Part shown: positions 8,077 to 18,092 of the stretch, in pieces
Position numbering within the stretch: the stretch's first letter is position 1
How the letters are laid out: every line of letters starts with the position of its first letter
DNA from: an uncultured Arachnia sp.
Lineage (GTDB): Bacteria > Actinomycetota > Actinomycetes > Propionibacteriales > Propionibacteriaceae
NCBI GenBank assembly: GCA_947499145.1
Contig: CANMNB010000013.1
Location: 55,275 to 119,274 of the forward strand
Direction of reading: 5' to 3'
DNA: 64,000 nt
Made by a program: the position numbers and the translations under genes
Notes under the pieces: model-generated
Databases searched by the model: none
What the model was told of the DNA's origin: nothing
Seen by the model: only the letters and a program-made list of their open reading frames with translations

Positions 8077-9519
8077 ATGGCCGGTTGGACTCTGCACAAC
8101 AACGGAAACCTCCTTCCCGGGGCGGTGGTGATGCCGAAGGAGCGGCTGGGCTGGGGCCGCACCGTCGGACTCGGCGCACAGCACGTCGTGGCCATGTTCG
8201 GCGCCACATTCGTCTTCCCGCTGTTGATGGGCCTGAATCCGCAGCTGGCCGTGATGATGAGCGGCATCGCGACGCTGGTGTTCCTCTTCGCCGTCAATCA
8301 CCGTGTACCCAGCTACCTCGGGTCGAGCGCCTCCTTCGTCGGCGTCGCCACGGCCATCTACACCGCCGGCGGCGACCCGGCCGACCTGACCGGCGCGCTG
8401 TTCGTCGTCGGGGTGACCCTGTTCATGGTGGGTCTCATCATCCACTTCGCCGGGGCCCGCGTGATCCACAAGGCGCTGCCGCCCGTGGTGACCGGGGCGG
8501 TCGTCATGCTCATCGGGTTCAACCTTGCCCCGGTCGTGGCCTCCGTGTACTGGCCGGTCGACCCGTGGCTGGCGTTCACCGTCATGCTCATCGTCATCGC
8601 CCTCAGCGTCGGACTCCGCGGCTTCCTGGGCCGTATCGCCATCTTCCTGTCGCTGGTGATCGGGTACCTCCTCAGCTGGATCTTCGACCTCGCCTTCGGA
8701 CCCATGCAGAAGGTGGCCGAGGACGGCAGCACCTTCGAGCAGCTCCGCGTGGACTGGACCTCGGTTGCCAGGGCCGACTGGTTCGGCCTGCCACCCGTCT
8801 CGGACCTGGCCAACTGGACCTACGGAGCCACCGACAACGTCGTCGGCTTCCATCTTCCGAGCTTCTCCTTCGCGGCCATCATCGTGGCCCTGCCCGTCGT
8901 GATCGCACTGATTGCGGAGAACACCGGCCATGTCAAGGCCGTCGCGGAGATGACCGGCGAGGACCTCGACCCGATCATGGGTCGCGCGATCGCCGCGGAC
9001 GGCGCGGGCTCGATGCTCGCCACCTTCGTGGGCGCCGGTCCCACCACCACGTACGCCGAGAACATCGGCGTCATGGCCGCCACCCGCGTCTACTCCACCG
9101 CCGCGTACGTCGTGGCCTCGCTGGTGGCGATCCTCTTCGGCTTCTCGCCCAAGTTCGGCGCCGTCATCTCCGCCACCCCCAGCGCCGTGCTCGGCGGCAT
9201 CACCGTGGTGCTCTACGGCATGATCGGCCTGCTGGGCGCGAAGATCTGGAAGGAGAACCGCGTCGACTTCGGCAACCCGATCAACCTCATCCCCGCGGCC
9301 GCCGGCATCATCATCGGCGTCGGCGACGTGCAGCTGCCGTTCGGCGACGGGTTCTCCCTCGGCGGCATCGCGCTGGGGACCCTGGTGACGATTGGCGTCT
9401 ACCACATCGCCCGCGCCATCGCCCCGCGCGAGATGCGCGCCGAGGCCGACGGCGCGTCGATCATCTACGACGCCCCCGGCATCTACGAGGACCCCGACGC
9501 GGAGGAGCCGGTCCGCTGA
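8077..9519 (+). CDS. uraA: Uracil:H+ symporter, NCS2 family (UraA-like)
   Basis: A 480-residue inner-membrane transporter importing uracil for pyrimidine salvage. It has the roughly 14 hydrophobic segments of NCS2 proteins. The substrate-site signatures are clear: ALIAENTGHVKAVAEMTG near residue 275 and FVGAGPTTTYAENIGVMAATRVYS near 320, which match uracil rather than purine NCS2 members. LGWGRTVGLGAQHVVAMFGATFVFPLL at the N-terminus is also UraA-like. The in-frame region extends upstream, but ATG 8077 has the GAAAGGA site and is where family homology begins. The C-terminal tail is acidic and cytosolic. Confidence 0.93.
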   Translation: MAGWTLHNNGNLLPGAVVMPKERLGWGRTVGLGAQHVVAMFGATFVFPLLMGLNPQLAVMMSGIATLVFLFAVNHRVPSYLGSSASFVGVATAIYTAGGDPADLTGALFVVGVTLFMVGLIIHFAGARVIHKALPPVVTGAVVMLIGFNLAPVVASVYWPVDPWLAFTVMLIVIALSVGLRGFLGRIAIFLSLVIGYLLSWIFDLAFGPMQKVAEDGSTFEQLRVDWTSVARADWFGLPPVSDLANWTYGATDNVVGFHLPSFSFAAIIVALPVVIALIAENTGHVKAVAEMTGEDLDPIMGRAIAADGAGSMLATFVGAGPTTTYAENIGVMAATRVYSTAAYVVASLVAILFGFSPKFGAVISATPSAVLGGITVVLYGMIGLLGAKIWKENRVDFGNPINLIPAAAGIIIGVGDVQLPFGDGFSLGGIALGTLVTIGVYHIARAIAPREMRAEADGASIIYDAPGIYEDPDAEEPVR

Positions 9520-9539
9520 CCCCGGTTTCCCCGCTGCGC

Positions 9540-9545
9540 TAGCTT
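9540..9545 (+). promoter_or_regulatory. -10 box, flavin reductase
   Basis: TAGCTT, 8 nt before GTG 9554; leaderless configuration. Confidence 0.4.
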
Positions 9546-9553
9546 GGGGACTC

Positions 9554-10051
9554 GTGGACACCCTGCAGCTGGACTTCCGGGAGGCGATGGCGCACGTTTC
9601 TGCGCCCGTCACCGTCATCACCACCACCGTCGACGGCGTGCCCCACGGTTCCACCGTCTCCGCCTTCGCGTCCCTCTCGATCACGCCGCCGATGGTGTTC
9701 CTGGCCCTCGACAACCGAGGGTCGCTGGTGGATCGGATCCGTTCCACCAGGCGCTTCGGGGTCAACGTGCTGGCCGCCGACCAGGCCGCCGTCGCGATGC
9801 GCTTCGCCACCCCCGGCATCCCCGACCGCTTCGAGGGACTCGCCTGGCACGATGACCACGGACTCCCCCGGCTGGACCAGACGGTGGCCTGGCTCCGCTG
9901 CGACGACGTGACGTTCGCGGCGGGCGGGGACCACACCGTGCTGCTCGGTACCGTCGCCGCGGCGGCCACGACGCCCCGCGACTCCCTCACCTACTATCTG
10001 CGGCAGTTCGGATCCGCGGGCGCCGCGATCTCCTCCGGCGACGCCCAGTAA
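9554..10051 (+). CDS. Flavin reductase-like, FMN-binding domain protein
   Basis: A 165-residue split-barrel protein of the flavin reductase domain family, which reduces FMN/FAD with NAD(P)H for partner monooxygenases. Typical pieces are [47 protein letters not shown] at the N-terminus, with the flavin-contacting T-S-F/L region, and [12 protein letters not shown] later. The family is usually 160-190 residues, so it is complete. GTG 9554 is chosen because upstream in-frame sequence belongs to uraA and a -10-like TAGCTT precedes it. No monooxygenase partner is adjacent. Its TAA stop starts the trpB -10 box. Confidence 0.82.
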   Translation: MDTLQLDFREAMAHVSAPVTVITTTVDGVPHGSTVSAFASLSITPPMVFLALDNRGSLVDRIRSTRRFGVNVLAADQAAVAMRFATPGIPDRFEGLAWHDDHGLPRLDQTVAWLRCDDVTFAAGGDHTVLLGTVAAAATTPRDSLTYYLRQFGSAGAAISSGDAQ

Positions 10052-10054
10052 TCT
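10049..10054 (+). promoter_or_regulatory. -10 box of trpB formed from an upstream stop codon
   Basis: TAATCT begins with the flavin reductase TAA (10049-10051) and ends 7 nt before ATG 10062; a leaderless start. Confidence 0.5.
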
Positions 10055-10061
10055 TCGCGGC

Positions 10062-11257
<1,196 letters not shown>

Positions 11258-11261
<4 letters not shown>

Positions 11262-14176
11262 GCGTCCGGCGCACGGAGTCGCGCTGCCTGCGTCGCCGCC
11301 ATGAGAAACGCCGCCACCCCCCAGGGGTGGTTCCGGCCCGTCGGTGTCAGCAGGTAGCCCAGCCGCCCGAACACGGGCACGGGGATCGTGGGGCCGGAGA
11401 TCTCAGGCAAGACCAGCCGGCCCTCGACGTCCTCGATCGCCTCCGTGACCGCCGCAAGTGCCCGCATGCCGGGCTGGCGGTAGGTCTCGGGCAAGTACCC
11501 GCAGCGCACCGAGTGGAGCCAGCCGGCGCTCACGAGTGCGGTCGTGGACAGTTCGCGGTACCCCCCGGGACGCGGACCCAGCACGGTGGTCCACGTACCG
11601 TCTTCCCGCTGGCGGGCGAGCAGTGCCTCGCTGGTGCTCCGGAGCAGGTCGACGATCGGAGCGCGCTCGGGGTGGTTCGGGGGGAGTTGGTCGAGGATCT
11701 GCGGGAGCGCCGCCACCACCCATCCGTTGCCCCGTCCCCACAGGGCGCGCGGGTAGGGCCGGCCGAGGCGCACCCAGTACGAGTGGTGCCAGAGCCCCGT
11801 GGCGGGATCCTGCATCCGTCTGGCGTACTGGACCGGTTGTCTCGCCGCCAGGTCCAGCAGCTCGGCGTCGCCGGTGACACGCCCGTAGGTGGCCGGGAGC
11901 AGGCTGAACATCATGAGCGAGTCGACCCACACCGAGGCCGGGTAGATCCGGTCCCAGCCCGACCGACCGAGGTGGTTGACCGCGTCGTCGACCACCCGTG
12001 GCGCACCTCGTACGTAGTCGATGGCGCGCGTGGTGAGCGGGGCGAACTCGTCGTGGCCCAGTTGCTGCAGCGCGAAGGTCACGAGGGCGGGAGCCACGTG
12101 GTCGGAGTAGTCGATCCGGGGCGGATTCGCCACGTGGTGCCGGGCGTAGCGCAGCACGTGGTCCCGGTAGCGGGGCTCGCCGCCCAGCTGCTCGTCGAGG
12201 CCCAGCATCGCGTGCCCGAGCAGCGCCGGGCCCCACATCCACGGGGCCGGCCGGGACTGCGTGGCCACGACGGAGTCGGCCAGTGCCACGGCCCTCTCGA
12301 TGGCCCGGGTGGCGACGTCGCTCATGCCCGGCGCGTCGGCAGACCACCGCTCACCGCCGCACTCGACGGCGATCCGCTCGGGGAACCGAGTAGCCCTCAC
12401 CCGCGGTGACTCGAACCGCGGGTGGGCGGAGGACCTCGAGCGACCGTCGACCGTCATTCCGTTGTCCGTCAGGCGGCGGGTGCCCGCGACGAGACGTGCC
12501 GGTCGGGCCGTGTCGAGACCCACGTCCAGGGAGCTGGTCCGTCGGCAGAAGTCGGCGAACTCCCCGTCCAGGTGGCTGTCGCCCACCGTCACCACCCAGC
12601 CGGTGACCTCGCCGTCGGCCACCAGTTCCGCCGCCTCGCTGCCGGGGCGGAGCGCCGCGGTGCAGACGACACCCACGTAGCCCTCCCCGACCCGGGCCGC
12701 CAGCCAGGTACCGCCGGAGACGTGGTGACCCGAGGCGTCCGCGTCGAACCGGGCCCGGGGCCAGTACAGGTGGGTGCTGTGGAGTCGCTCCCTCTCCAGG
12801 TAGCCGCGGCGTCGGCGGAGGTCCCACAGGGCGAGCAGCACCGGCCCGTCCTGCCCGAGCGCGGGGTTGATCCCGTTGCCCACCCATGCCGACGGCGAGA
12901 AGTTGCGCGAGGCGTCGTCGAACATCGGTGCGCCGGGATGGGTGGCGAAGACGGGCACCCCGCCCGGCAGCGTCGCCTGCCAGAGGTGCTGCTGGTCGCC
13001 GAAGCCACCCGGTTGGTGGTTCTGGGCGCTCGACAGTTGCACGTGCGGCGTGCGCCATGTGGTGACGTCCGCGCGCTGGATCGCGACGCCCTGCGTCGCC
13101 GGGTTCAGCCAACGCACGAGCCGGGGCAACAACCACGACGGAACGCGCCGGAAAGCCGCCAGCGGGGCCAGGAACCGGTTGGTGTCCATCCGCCAACGCT
13201 CGAGGAGGTCCATCGTGACGCGGATCGACTCCGGGGTGGTGAACGCCTCCATCAGCCAGAAGAACAGGCCGGCGCGGGTGGAGCGCGGCGGCGCGACCTG
13301 TCGGGCCACCTCGTGCAGGTCGAGGCCGAAGCTCTCGAGGATGGTCTCGCCGTCGGCCGCGGGCCGGGCGCGTGCCACGGCCCGGATGGCCTCGGGGACC
13401 TCGTAACCGCTGGTGACGACCAGCCCGGCCAACCGGTCGAGCGGAACGGCGCCCGCTTCCCCCAGGAGGCACCGTCGGATCAGCGGGGTGACCTCGGCCG
13501 CGGTCGGGTCCTTCTTCTGCGCCTCGTAGGCGCGTCCGGCCGAGGCTGCGGGCAGACCATCGAAGTGGTGGAGGGCCAGGTCGAGCATGAGGAGGTCGAG
13601 GACGGTGCGGGCCCTCCCCGCGAGCACCCGGTCGTCGCAGAGCTCCACGAGCAGCGCGAGGGCGGCGGCGTCCTCCTCGTAGTACGTCGGCGAGAGCCAC
13701 TCCGTGAAGCCGTAGCGGAAGCGGTCGGTGAGCCAGTCGTCGAGGCGGTGCTGGGCGCGGGCCATGCGCTCACGGCCCGTCAGCCGGACTCCCCCCGGGC
13801 CGGGGTTGTGGAACTGCTCGTCGGGGTGGAGCTGTCCCGCCAAGTACTCGCACGTGGCGAAGATCACTTGGTGGTTCTCGGACCAGAAGCACATGGAATC
13901 GGTCCCTTGCTCGTCCATCCAGTAGCGGAAACCGAGAAGGGTCGCGCGCACGCGCCGGAGGAGGGCTGGGCTGAGGTGTGCGTTGCCGCTGGCGGCGATG
14001 CGCAGCAGGGTGAGGACCCGGAAGTCACTGCAGTCGAGGCGGGCGTCGACGAAGTCGCAGAGGTCAAGGACGTGCTGCTCGCGGATCGGCTCACCGGCCA
14101 GGAGGCGGTCCAGGCCGGCGAGCCCGGGCGGCGCCATCTTCACGGCCATGCCAGGGTCCGGCGCCGGGTCAACCAC
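11258..14176 (-). CDS. Large protein with C-terminal GH105 (unsaturated rhamnogalacturonyl hydrolase-like) domain
   Basis: A 972-residue protein without a clear signal peptide. Roughly residues 620-960 match the (alpha/alpha)6 barrel of GH105/GH88 hydrolases, which remove 4,5-unsaturated uronic acid from lyase products: [12 protein letters not shown] holds the candidate catalytic Asp, and [15 protein letters not shown] is a family hallmark. The first 600 residues are not a family I can name: a helical part with FRYWMDEQG and [22 protein letters not shown], then a beta-rich part. GTG 14176 is chosen for the GGAGGTG just upstream; it overlaps the GPH symporter by 8 nt. Transporter context supports cytosolic processing of imported pectin- or glycan-derived oligosaccharides. 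Confidence 0.75.
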
Positions 14177-15584
14177 CGAGCACCTCCACCGCCGCGGCCC
14201 GGCGACGTTCGAGCTCGGCCTGCTGGTCCAGGCACACCGCGCGGGTCAGCGGGTAGCCGCGCGACAGGATCCAGCCCGTCCCCAAGAGTGCGACGATGCC
14301 CACGAGCATGAAGATGCGGAGCCCCCACACGGCACTGTCCGGCTGGGTCGGCACCTCGTTGGCCACCGGGGAGACATAGCCGGTGAACTGGAGCACCAGC
14401 CCCAGCACCTGGATCACCAGCGCCGAGGCGATCCCGCGCGTGAACGTCATGAGTCCCGAGAAGGACCCTGCGTTGCGCTGCCCACTTTCCAGTTCGGCGG
14501 CGTCGAGGACGTCCGGGAACATCACCCACACCATCAATTGTGCCCCGGCCATCCCGGTGGCGAGGACGAACGCCAGCGCGTAGACCACGGTCACGGCGCC
14601 GTCGGCCGGGAACAGCGCCACTCCGACGGCGCCGACCAGGGACAGCGGGATGAGGGTCCGGTAGACGCGATGCTTGGAGGTGAAGCCCACCAGCCACGTC
14701 ACGATGGGGAAGGCGATGACGTTGACGGCGATGAAGATGCCCAGGAAGACTTGGGAGTTGGCCCCCACGACGACGTAGAGCGCGTAGTACAGCACCGTGG
14801 CTGAGATGACGTCCATGGCCAATGCCTGGCAGAGGTAGAGGCCGAGCAGACGCCAGAACGGCCGCACCCGCAGCGGCGCCACGAAGGAGCCGACGCGGAA
14901 CCGGTCTGCCCGCCGCGGGATCGGAGCCCGTTCCCGGCAGAAGAGGGCGACCCCCAGCATCACCAGTGTGAACACGGAGCCGAAGCCCAGCACGATGCCC
15001 GCGTAGAGACCGCCGATCTCGATGCTGCCCGCGCGGTACTGGTCGAAGAGGCGGGCGGCCAGCAGCGTCACGCTCGCTGAGGCCACCGTCGAGAACAGCA
15101 GGCGGGTGGTGTTGACCTTGTTGCGCTGGTCGTAGTCGGTGGAGATCTCCGTCGACATCGACGCGTACGGCACCGCCATCACCGTTTGGACCGTGTTGTA
15201 GGCGATGTAGGAGACCATCGCCCAGACCATCTTGCCCACCTGGGACTCCGCGACGGAGACGGGCATCCACAGCAGCGCCATGATGGGGACCAGGAGAACC
15301 GCCCCCGCGAGGATGTACGGCCGACGGCGGCCCCACCGGGTGCGGGTGCGATCGGAGATCGCGCCCATCAGGGGATCGTTCACGGCGTCCCAGAGTTTGG
15401 CGACGAGCACCGCCGTCCCGGCGAGGCCCGGGGCCAAGCGGATGACGTCGGTGAGGAAGATCAGGTAGAGCACCGCGATCAGCGACGAGGCACCACCGGC
15501 GAACACGTCACCGGCCGCGAAGACGAGGCGTTCGCGTACCGTGATGTCGCCGGCATGCCTGCGGGGCGTGTCGGCGGTGCTCAC
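14169..15584 (-). CDS. GPH-family (glycoside-pentoside-hexuronide) cation symporter
   Basis: A 471-residue, 12-segment membrane transporter of the MFS superfamily. The GPH signature DAVNDPLMGAISDRTRTRWGRRRPYIL lies near residue 68, with the Asp pair needed for cation coupling, and MAVPYASMSTEIS follows. GPH carriers import disaccharides, hexuronides or oligogalacturonides with Na+ or H+. The overlapping downstream GH105 protein suggests an unsaturated uronide-containing oligosaccharide as substrate (inference). Start GTG 15584 lies 7 nt after a minus-strand CAGACT, a weak -10. It is divergent from sucrose phosphorylase, but no regulator gene is present between them. Confidence 0.88.
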   Translation of the reverse strand: MSTADTPRRHAGDITVRERLVFAAGDVFAGGASSLIAVLYLIFLTDVIRLAPGLAGTAVLVAKLWDAVNDPLMGAISDRTRTRWGRRRPYILAGAVLLVPIMALLWMPVSVAESQVGKMVWAMVSYIAYNTVQTVMAVPYASMSTEISTDYDQRNKVNTTRLLFSTVASASVTLLAARLFDQYRAGSIEIGGLYAGIVLGFGSVFTLVMLGVALFCRERAPIPRRADRFRVGSFVAPLRVRPFWRLLGLYLCQALAMDVISATVLYYALYVVVGANSQVFLGIFIAVNVIAFPIVTWLVGFTSKHRVYRTLIPLSLVGAVGVALFPADGAVTVVYALAFVLATGMAGAQLMVWVMFPDVLDAAELESGQRNAGSFSGLMTFTRGIASALVIQVLGLVLQFTGYVSPVANEVPTQPDSAVWGLRIFMLVGIVALLGTGWILSRGYPLTRAVCLDQQAELERRRAAAVEVLGG

Positions 15585-15622
15585 GTACGCCAGTCTGGCA
15601 GACGGCCCGAGCGGGCACGGCG

Positions 15623-15653
15623 TACGCTGGCGAAACAGGGCACGACGGAGGAG
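15623..15653 (+). promoter_or_regulatory. -10 box and strong RBS of sucrose phosphorylase
   Basis: TACGCT (15623-15628) is followed by GGAGGAG (15647-15653), five bases before ATG 15659. The strong Shine-Dalgarno contrasts with the leaderless genes around it. Confidence 0.5.
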
Positions 15654-15658
15654 TCGCC

Positions 15659-17164
15659 ATGCGGAACCAGGTCCAGCTCATCGCCTACGCCGACCGGCTC
15701 GGGGGCACCATACCTGCTCTCGCCGAGCTCGTCCGTCAGCGCTTCGACGGTGCCTTCGGGGGCGTTCACATCCTGCCGTTCTACACCCCCTACGACGGCG
15801 CGGACGCGGGCTTCGACCCGGTCGACCACACCGCCGTCGACCCGCGCCTGGGCACTTGGCACGACGTGGCCGACCTGGCATCGACGCACGAGGTGATGGC
15901 CGACCTCATCGTCAACCACGTGTCCTCCGACTCCCCGCAATTCCTCGACGTGAGGGAGCGCGGCGACGACTCCCCGTGGGCCGAGCTCTTCCTCACCATG
16001 GGGACTGTCTTCCCGGACGGCGCACGGGAGTCGGAACTCGCCCGCATCTACCGGCCGCGTCCGGGGCTGCCGTTCACCGCGATCCGGCTCGGGGACCGGC
16101 TCCGCTACGTCTGGACCACGTTCACGCCGCAACAGATCGACATCGACATCGCCTCCGACAAGGGCCGCGAGTACCTCACCTCCGTGCTGGACGCGGTCAC
16201 CGGCGGCGGCGTCAGCCTGGTGCGCCTCGACGCCGTCGGCTACGCGGTCAAGACGCCGGGGACCACGTCCTTCATGACCCCGGAGACCTACGAGTTCATC
16301 GGGCAGTTCGCCGACCAGGCGCGCGCCCGCGGGGCCGAGGTGCTCGTCGAGGTCCACTCCTACTACAAACGGCAGATCGAGATCGCCGAGAAGGTGGACC
16401 TGGTCTACGACTTCGCACTGCCCCCTCTGGTGCTGCACGCCCTCTACACGGGTGACGGCGCGCCGCTGATGGAATGGCTCCGGATCCGGCCGGAGAACGC
16501 GGTCACGGTGCTGGACACCCACGACGGCATCGGAGTCATCGACGTCGGCGCCGACCAGACCGTGGAGCCCGGGGACGAGCCACGGCCCGGCCTCCTGGCG
16601 CCCGAGCAGATCGACGCGCTGGTCGAAGGGATCCACGAGCGCACGCGGGGGGCGTCGCGGCAGGCGACCGGAGCCGCCGCGTCGAACCTCGACCTCTACC
16701 AGGTGAACTCCACGTTCTTCGACGCCGTCGCCGACGACCGGCAGTACCTCGCCGCCCGGCTGATCCAGTTCCTGACCCCCGGCGTGCCGCAGGTCTACTA
16801 CGTCGGAGCACTGGCCGGCGGCAACGACGTCGAGCTGCTGGAGCGTACCCATGTGGGCCGCGACATCAACCGGCACCACTACACCCCGGCCGAGGTGGAC
16901 GCGGCGCTGGAGCGCCCGGTGGTGCGCGCGCTGCTGGCGCTGTGCCGCCTGCGCTCCACGCTGCCGGCCTTCGACGGTCCGCTGGACGCGACGCTGGACG
17001 GTTCGGTGCTGAGGATGGTCCGTCAGGGGGTCGACGAGGCTCGCGCGCGCGTCGAGGCGGAGATCGACCTCGCGGGCGGGTCGGCCCGACTCAGCTGGTC
17101 GTCGCCAGATGGCGACCACACCGTCGACGACCTGCTCGCCCTTGCGGATCTCTGGGACGCCTGA
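15659..17164 (+). CDS. Sucrose phosphorylase (GH13_18)
   Basis: A 501-residue cytosolic enzyme converting sucrose and phosphate to alpha-glucose-1-phosphate and fructose. It follows the Bifidobacterium adolescentis enzyme closely: VQLIAYADRLG and the FDGADAGFDP-like DGADAGFDPVDH start, the nucleophile in VRLDAVGYAVK (about D191), acid/base in VLVEVHSYYKRQ (about E232), transition-state Asp in VLDTHDGIGVIDVGADQ (about D290), and GVPQVYYVGALAGGND. The catalytic triad is intact and length is normal. Glucose-1-phosphate could feed the UGPase encoded at 26.9-28.3 kb. It is divergent from the GPH/GH105 pair and ends before a repeated palindromic element. Confidence 0.92.
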   Translation: MRNQVQLIAYADRLGGTIPALAELVRQRFDGAFGGVHILPFYTPYDGADAGFDPVDHTAVDPRLGTWHDVADLASTHEVMADLIVNHVSSDSPQFLDVRERGDDSPWAELFLTMGTVFPDGARESELARIYRPRPGLPFTAIRLGDRLRYVWTTFTPQQIDIDIASDKGREYLTSVLDAVTGGGVSLVRLDAVGYAVKTPGTTSFMTPETYEFIGQFADQARARGAEVLVEVHSYYKRQIEIAEKVDLVYDFALPPLVLHALYTGDGAPLMEWLRIRPENAVTVLDTHDGIGVIDVGADQTVEPGDEPRPGLLAPEQIDALVEGIHERTRGASRQATGAAASNLDLYQVNSTFFDAVADDRQYLAARLIQFLTPGVPQVYYVGALAGGNDVELLERTHVGRDINRHHYTPAEVDAALERPVVRALLALCRLRSTLPAFDGPLDATLDGSVLRMVRQGVDEARARVEAEIDLAGGSARLSWSSPDGDHTVDDLLALADLWDA

Positions 17165-17177
17165 CGCGCGCCTGACG

Positions 17178-17243
17178 CCCTTCCGAAAATCGATCAGTGA
17201 TCGATCTTTCCCCGTCCGCTCCCGAGAATCGAACGCTGACCAG
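17178..17243 (+). repeat. 62-bp intergenic repeat, copy A (palindrome plus direct repeat)
   Basis: About 62 bp here match 38711-38773 read on the minus strand at roughly 85% by eye. Each copy has two GARAATCGAAC-CTG-like direct repeats separated by TTTCCCCGTCCGCTC. In copy A the first repeat lies in a perfect 17-nt palindrome, ATCGATCA-G-TGATCGAT (17189-17205). It sits between the convergent ends of sucrose phosphorylase and the K+ channel. It may be a REP-like element, terminator or operator. No T-run follows, so a standard terminator is not evident. Confidence 0.6.
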
Positions 17244-17291
17244 TCTGTTTTGCCATCCTCTTGACCAAGTGGGCACTGGACTCCATGGGGG

Positions 17292-18035
17292 TCAGGCGGG
17301 TCGGGAGCCGTCGGGTCCTGAGGGTTCGTCACCATTCAGCGCGACCTTGAGTTCGGCGATCTCGCGGCGTAGGGATTGCACCTCGTCGGATAGAGCGCTC
17401 GTGCCGTCCTGGGCGTCACTCACCGTCTCGACGATCCACGAGGCCAACGTCGCAGTGACTGTTCCCAGGATGGCTATGCCGCACAACATGAGTCCGACGG
17501 CGACGCCTCGGCCTACGGCGCTCACAGGATAGGTGTCTCCGTACCCGACAGTCGTCATGGTGGCAGCCGCCCACCAAAAGGCGTCACCCAGATCCGTGAT
17601 GTTGGCGTCGGAGGAACCCCGCTCGGCATCCAGTACCGCCAGCGCGCCAACAACGGCCAGCAGAACAGCGCCGCCGGCTACGTAGAGGCTCACCCTGCCT
17701 CGAAGATCGCTGCTGGCTCGCCTATTGATCAAAGAGAGGAAGGTCACGAGCCTGAGGAGTCGCAACGGACGTAGAACGGGCAGACCGATGACCAAGAGGT
17801 CGAACCAACGGCGTCTGACAAATAGCCACCGATCACTGCTCATGGCAAGCCGAGCGGCATAGTCCACGACGAAGACCGCCCAGGTGAGCCACACCAATGC
17901 TTCGCAGGCCAAGACGACAGCGGCGGGTGTCCCGGGCCACCACACGATCGGGGTGGCGAACGCGACGAAGAAGACCACCGCGGCGACCATCAGTGGACCC
18001 TCGCTCGCGCGTTCCCATCTTTGCAGCCGATCCAT
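17292..18035 (-). CDS. Voltage-gated-type potassium channel (ion_trans_2/6-TM)
   Basis: A 247-residue inner-membrane channel subunit, expected to be tetrameric. Hydrophobic segments start near residue 14; an S4-like arginine run RPLRLLRLVTFL lies near 88-99. The pore is FWWAAATMTTVGYGDTYPVS with the K+ filter TVGYGD, followed by a last helix and a C-terminal coiled coil (DEVQSLRREIAELKVAL) probably for assembly. A start 24 nt upstream is possible, but ATG 18035 follows an extended -10 TGCTACTGT by 6 nt. No ligand-binding RCK domain is attached. K+ selectivity is well supported; voltage gating is inferred from the charged helix. Confidence 0.88.
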   Translation of the reverse strand: MDRLQRWERASEGPLMVAAVVFFVAFATPIVWWPGTPAAVVLACEALVWLTWAVFVVDYAARLAMSSDRWLFVRRRWFDLLVIGLPVLRPLRLLRLVTFLSLINRRASSDLRGRVSLYVAGGAVLLAVVGALAVLDAERGSSDANITDLGDAFWWAAATMTTVGYGDTYPVSAVGRGVAVGLMLCGIAILGTVTATLASWIVETVSDAQDGTSALSDEVQSLRREIAELKVALNGDEPSGPDGSRPA

Positions 18036-18041
18036 CGCCGC

Positions 18042-18047
18042 ACAGTA
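18042..18047 (-). promoter_or_regulatory. Extended -10 box, K+ channel
   Basis: Minus strand TGCTACTGT (core TACTGT 18047-18042) ends 6 nt before ATG 18035; leaderless. Confidence 0.5.
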
Positions 18048-18092
18048 GCACCGGCCCACCGGTCGCGACGGGGCGTCGACAGCCTGCTCCTC

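Noticed and set aside
8047..9990. Long minus-strand open frame opposite uracil permease
   Set aside because: Low-complexity Asp/Gly/Arg/His-rich translation, a shadow of GC-rich codon bias; the plus strand has a clear transporter family and an RBS.
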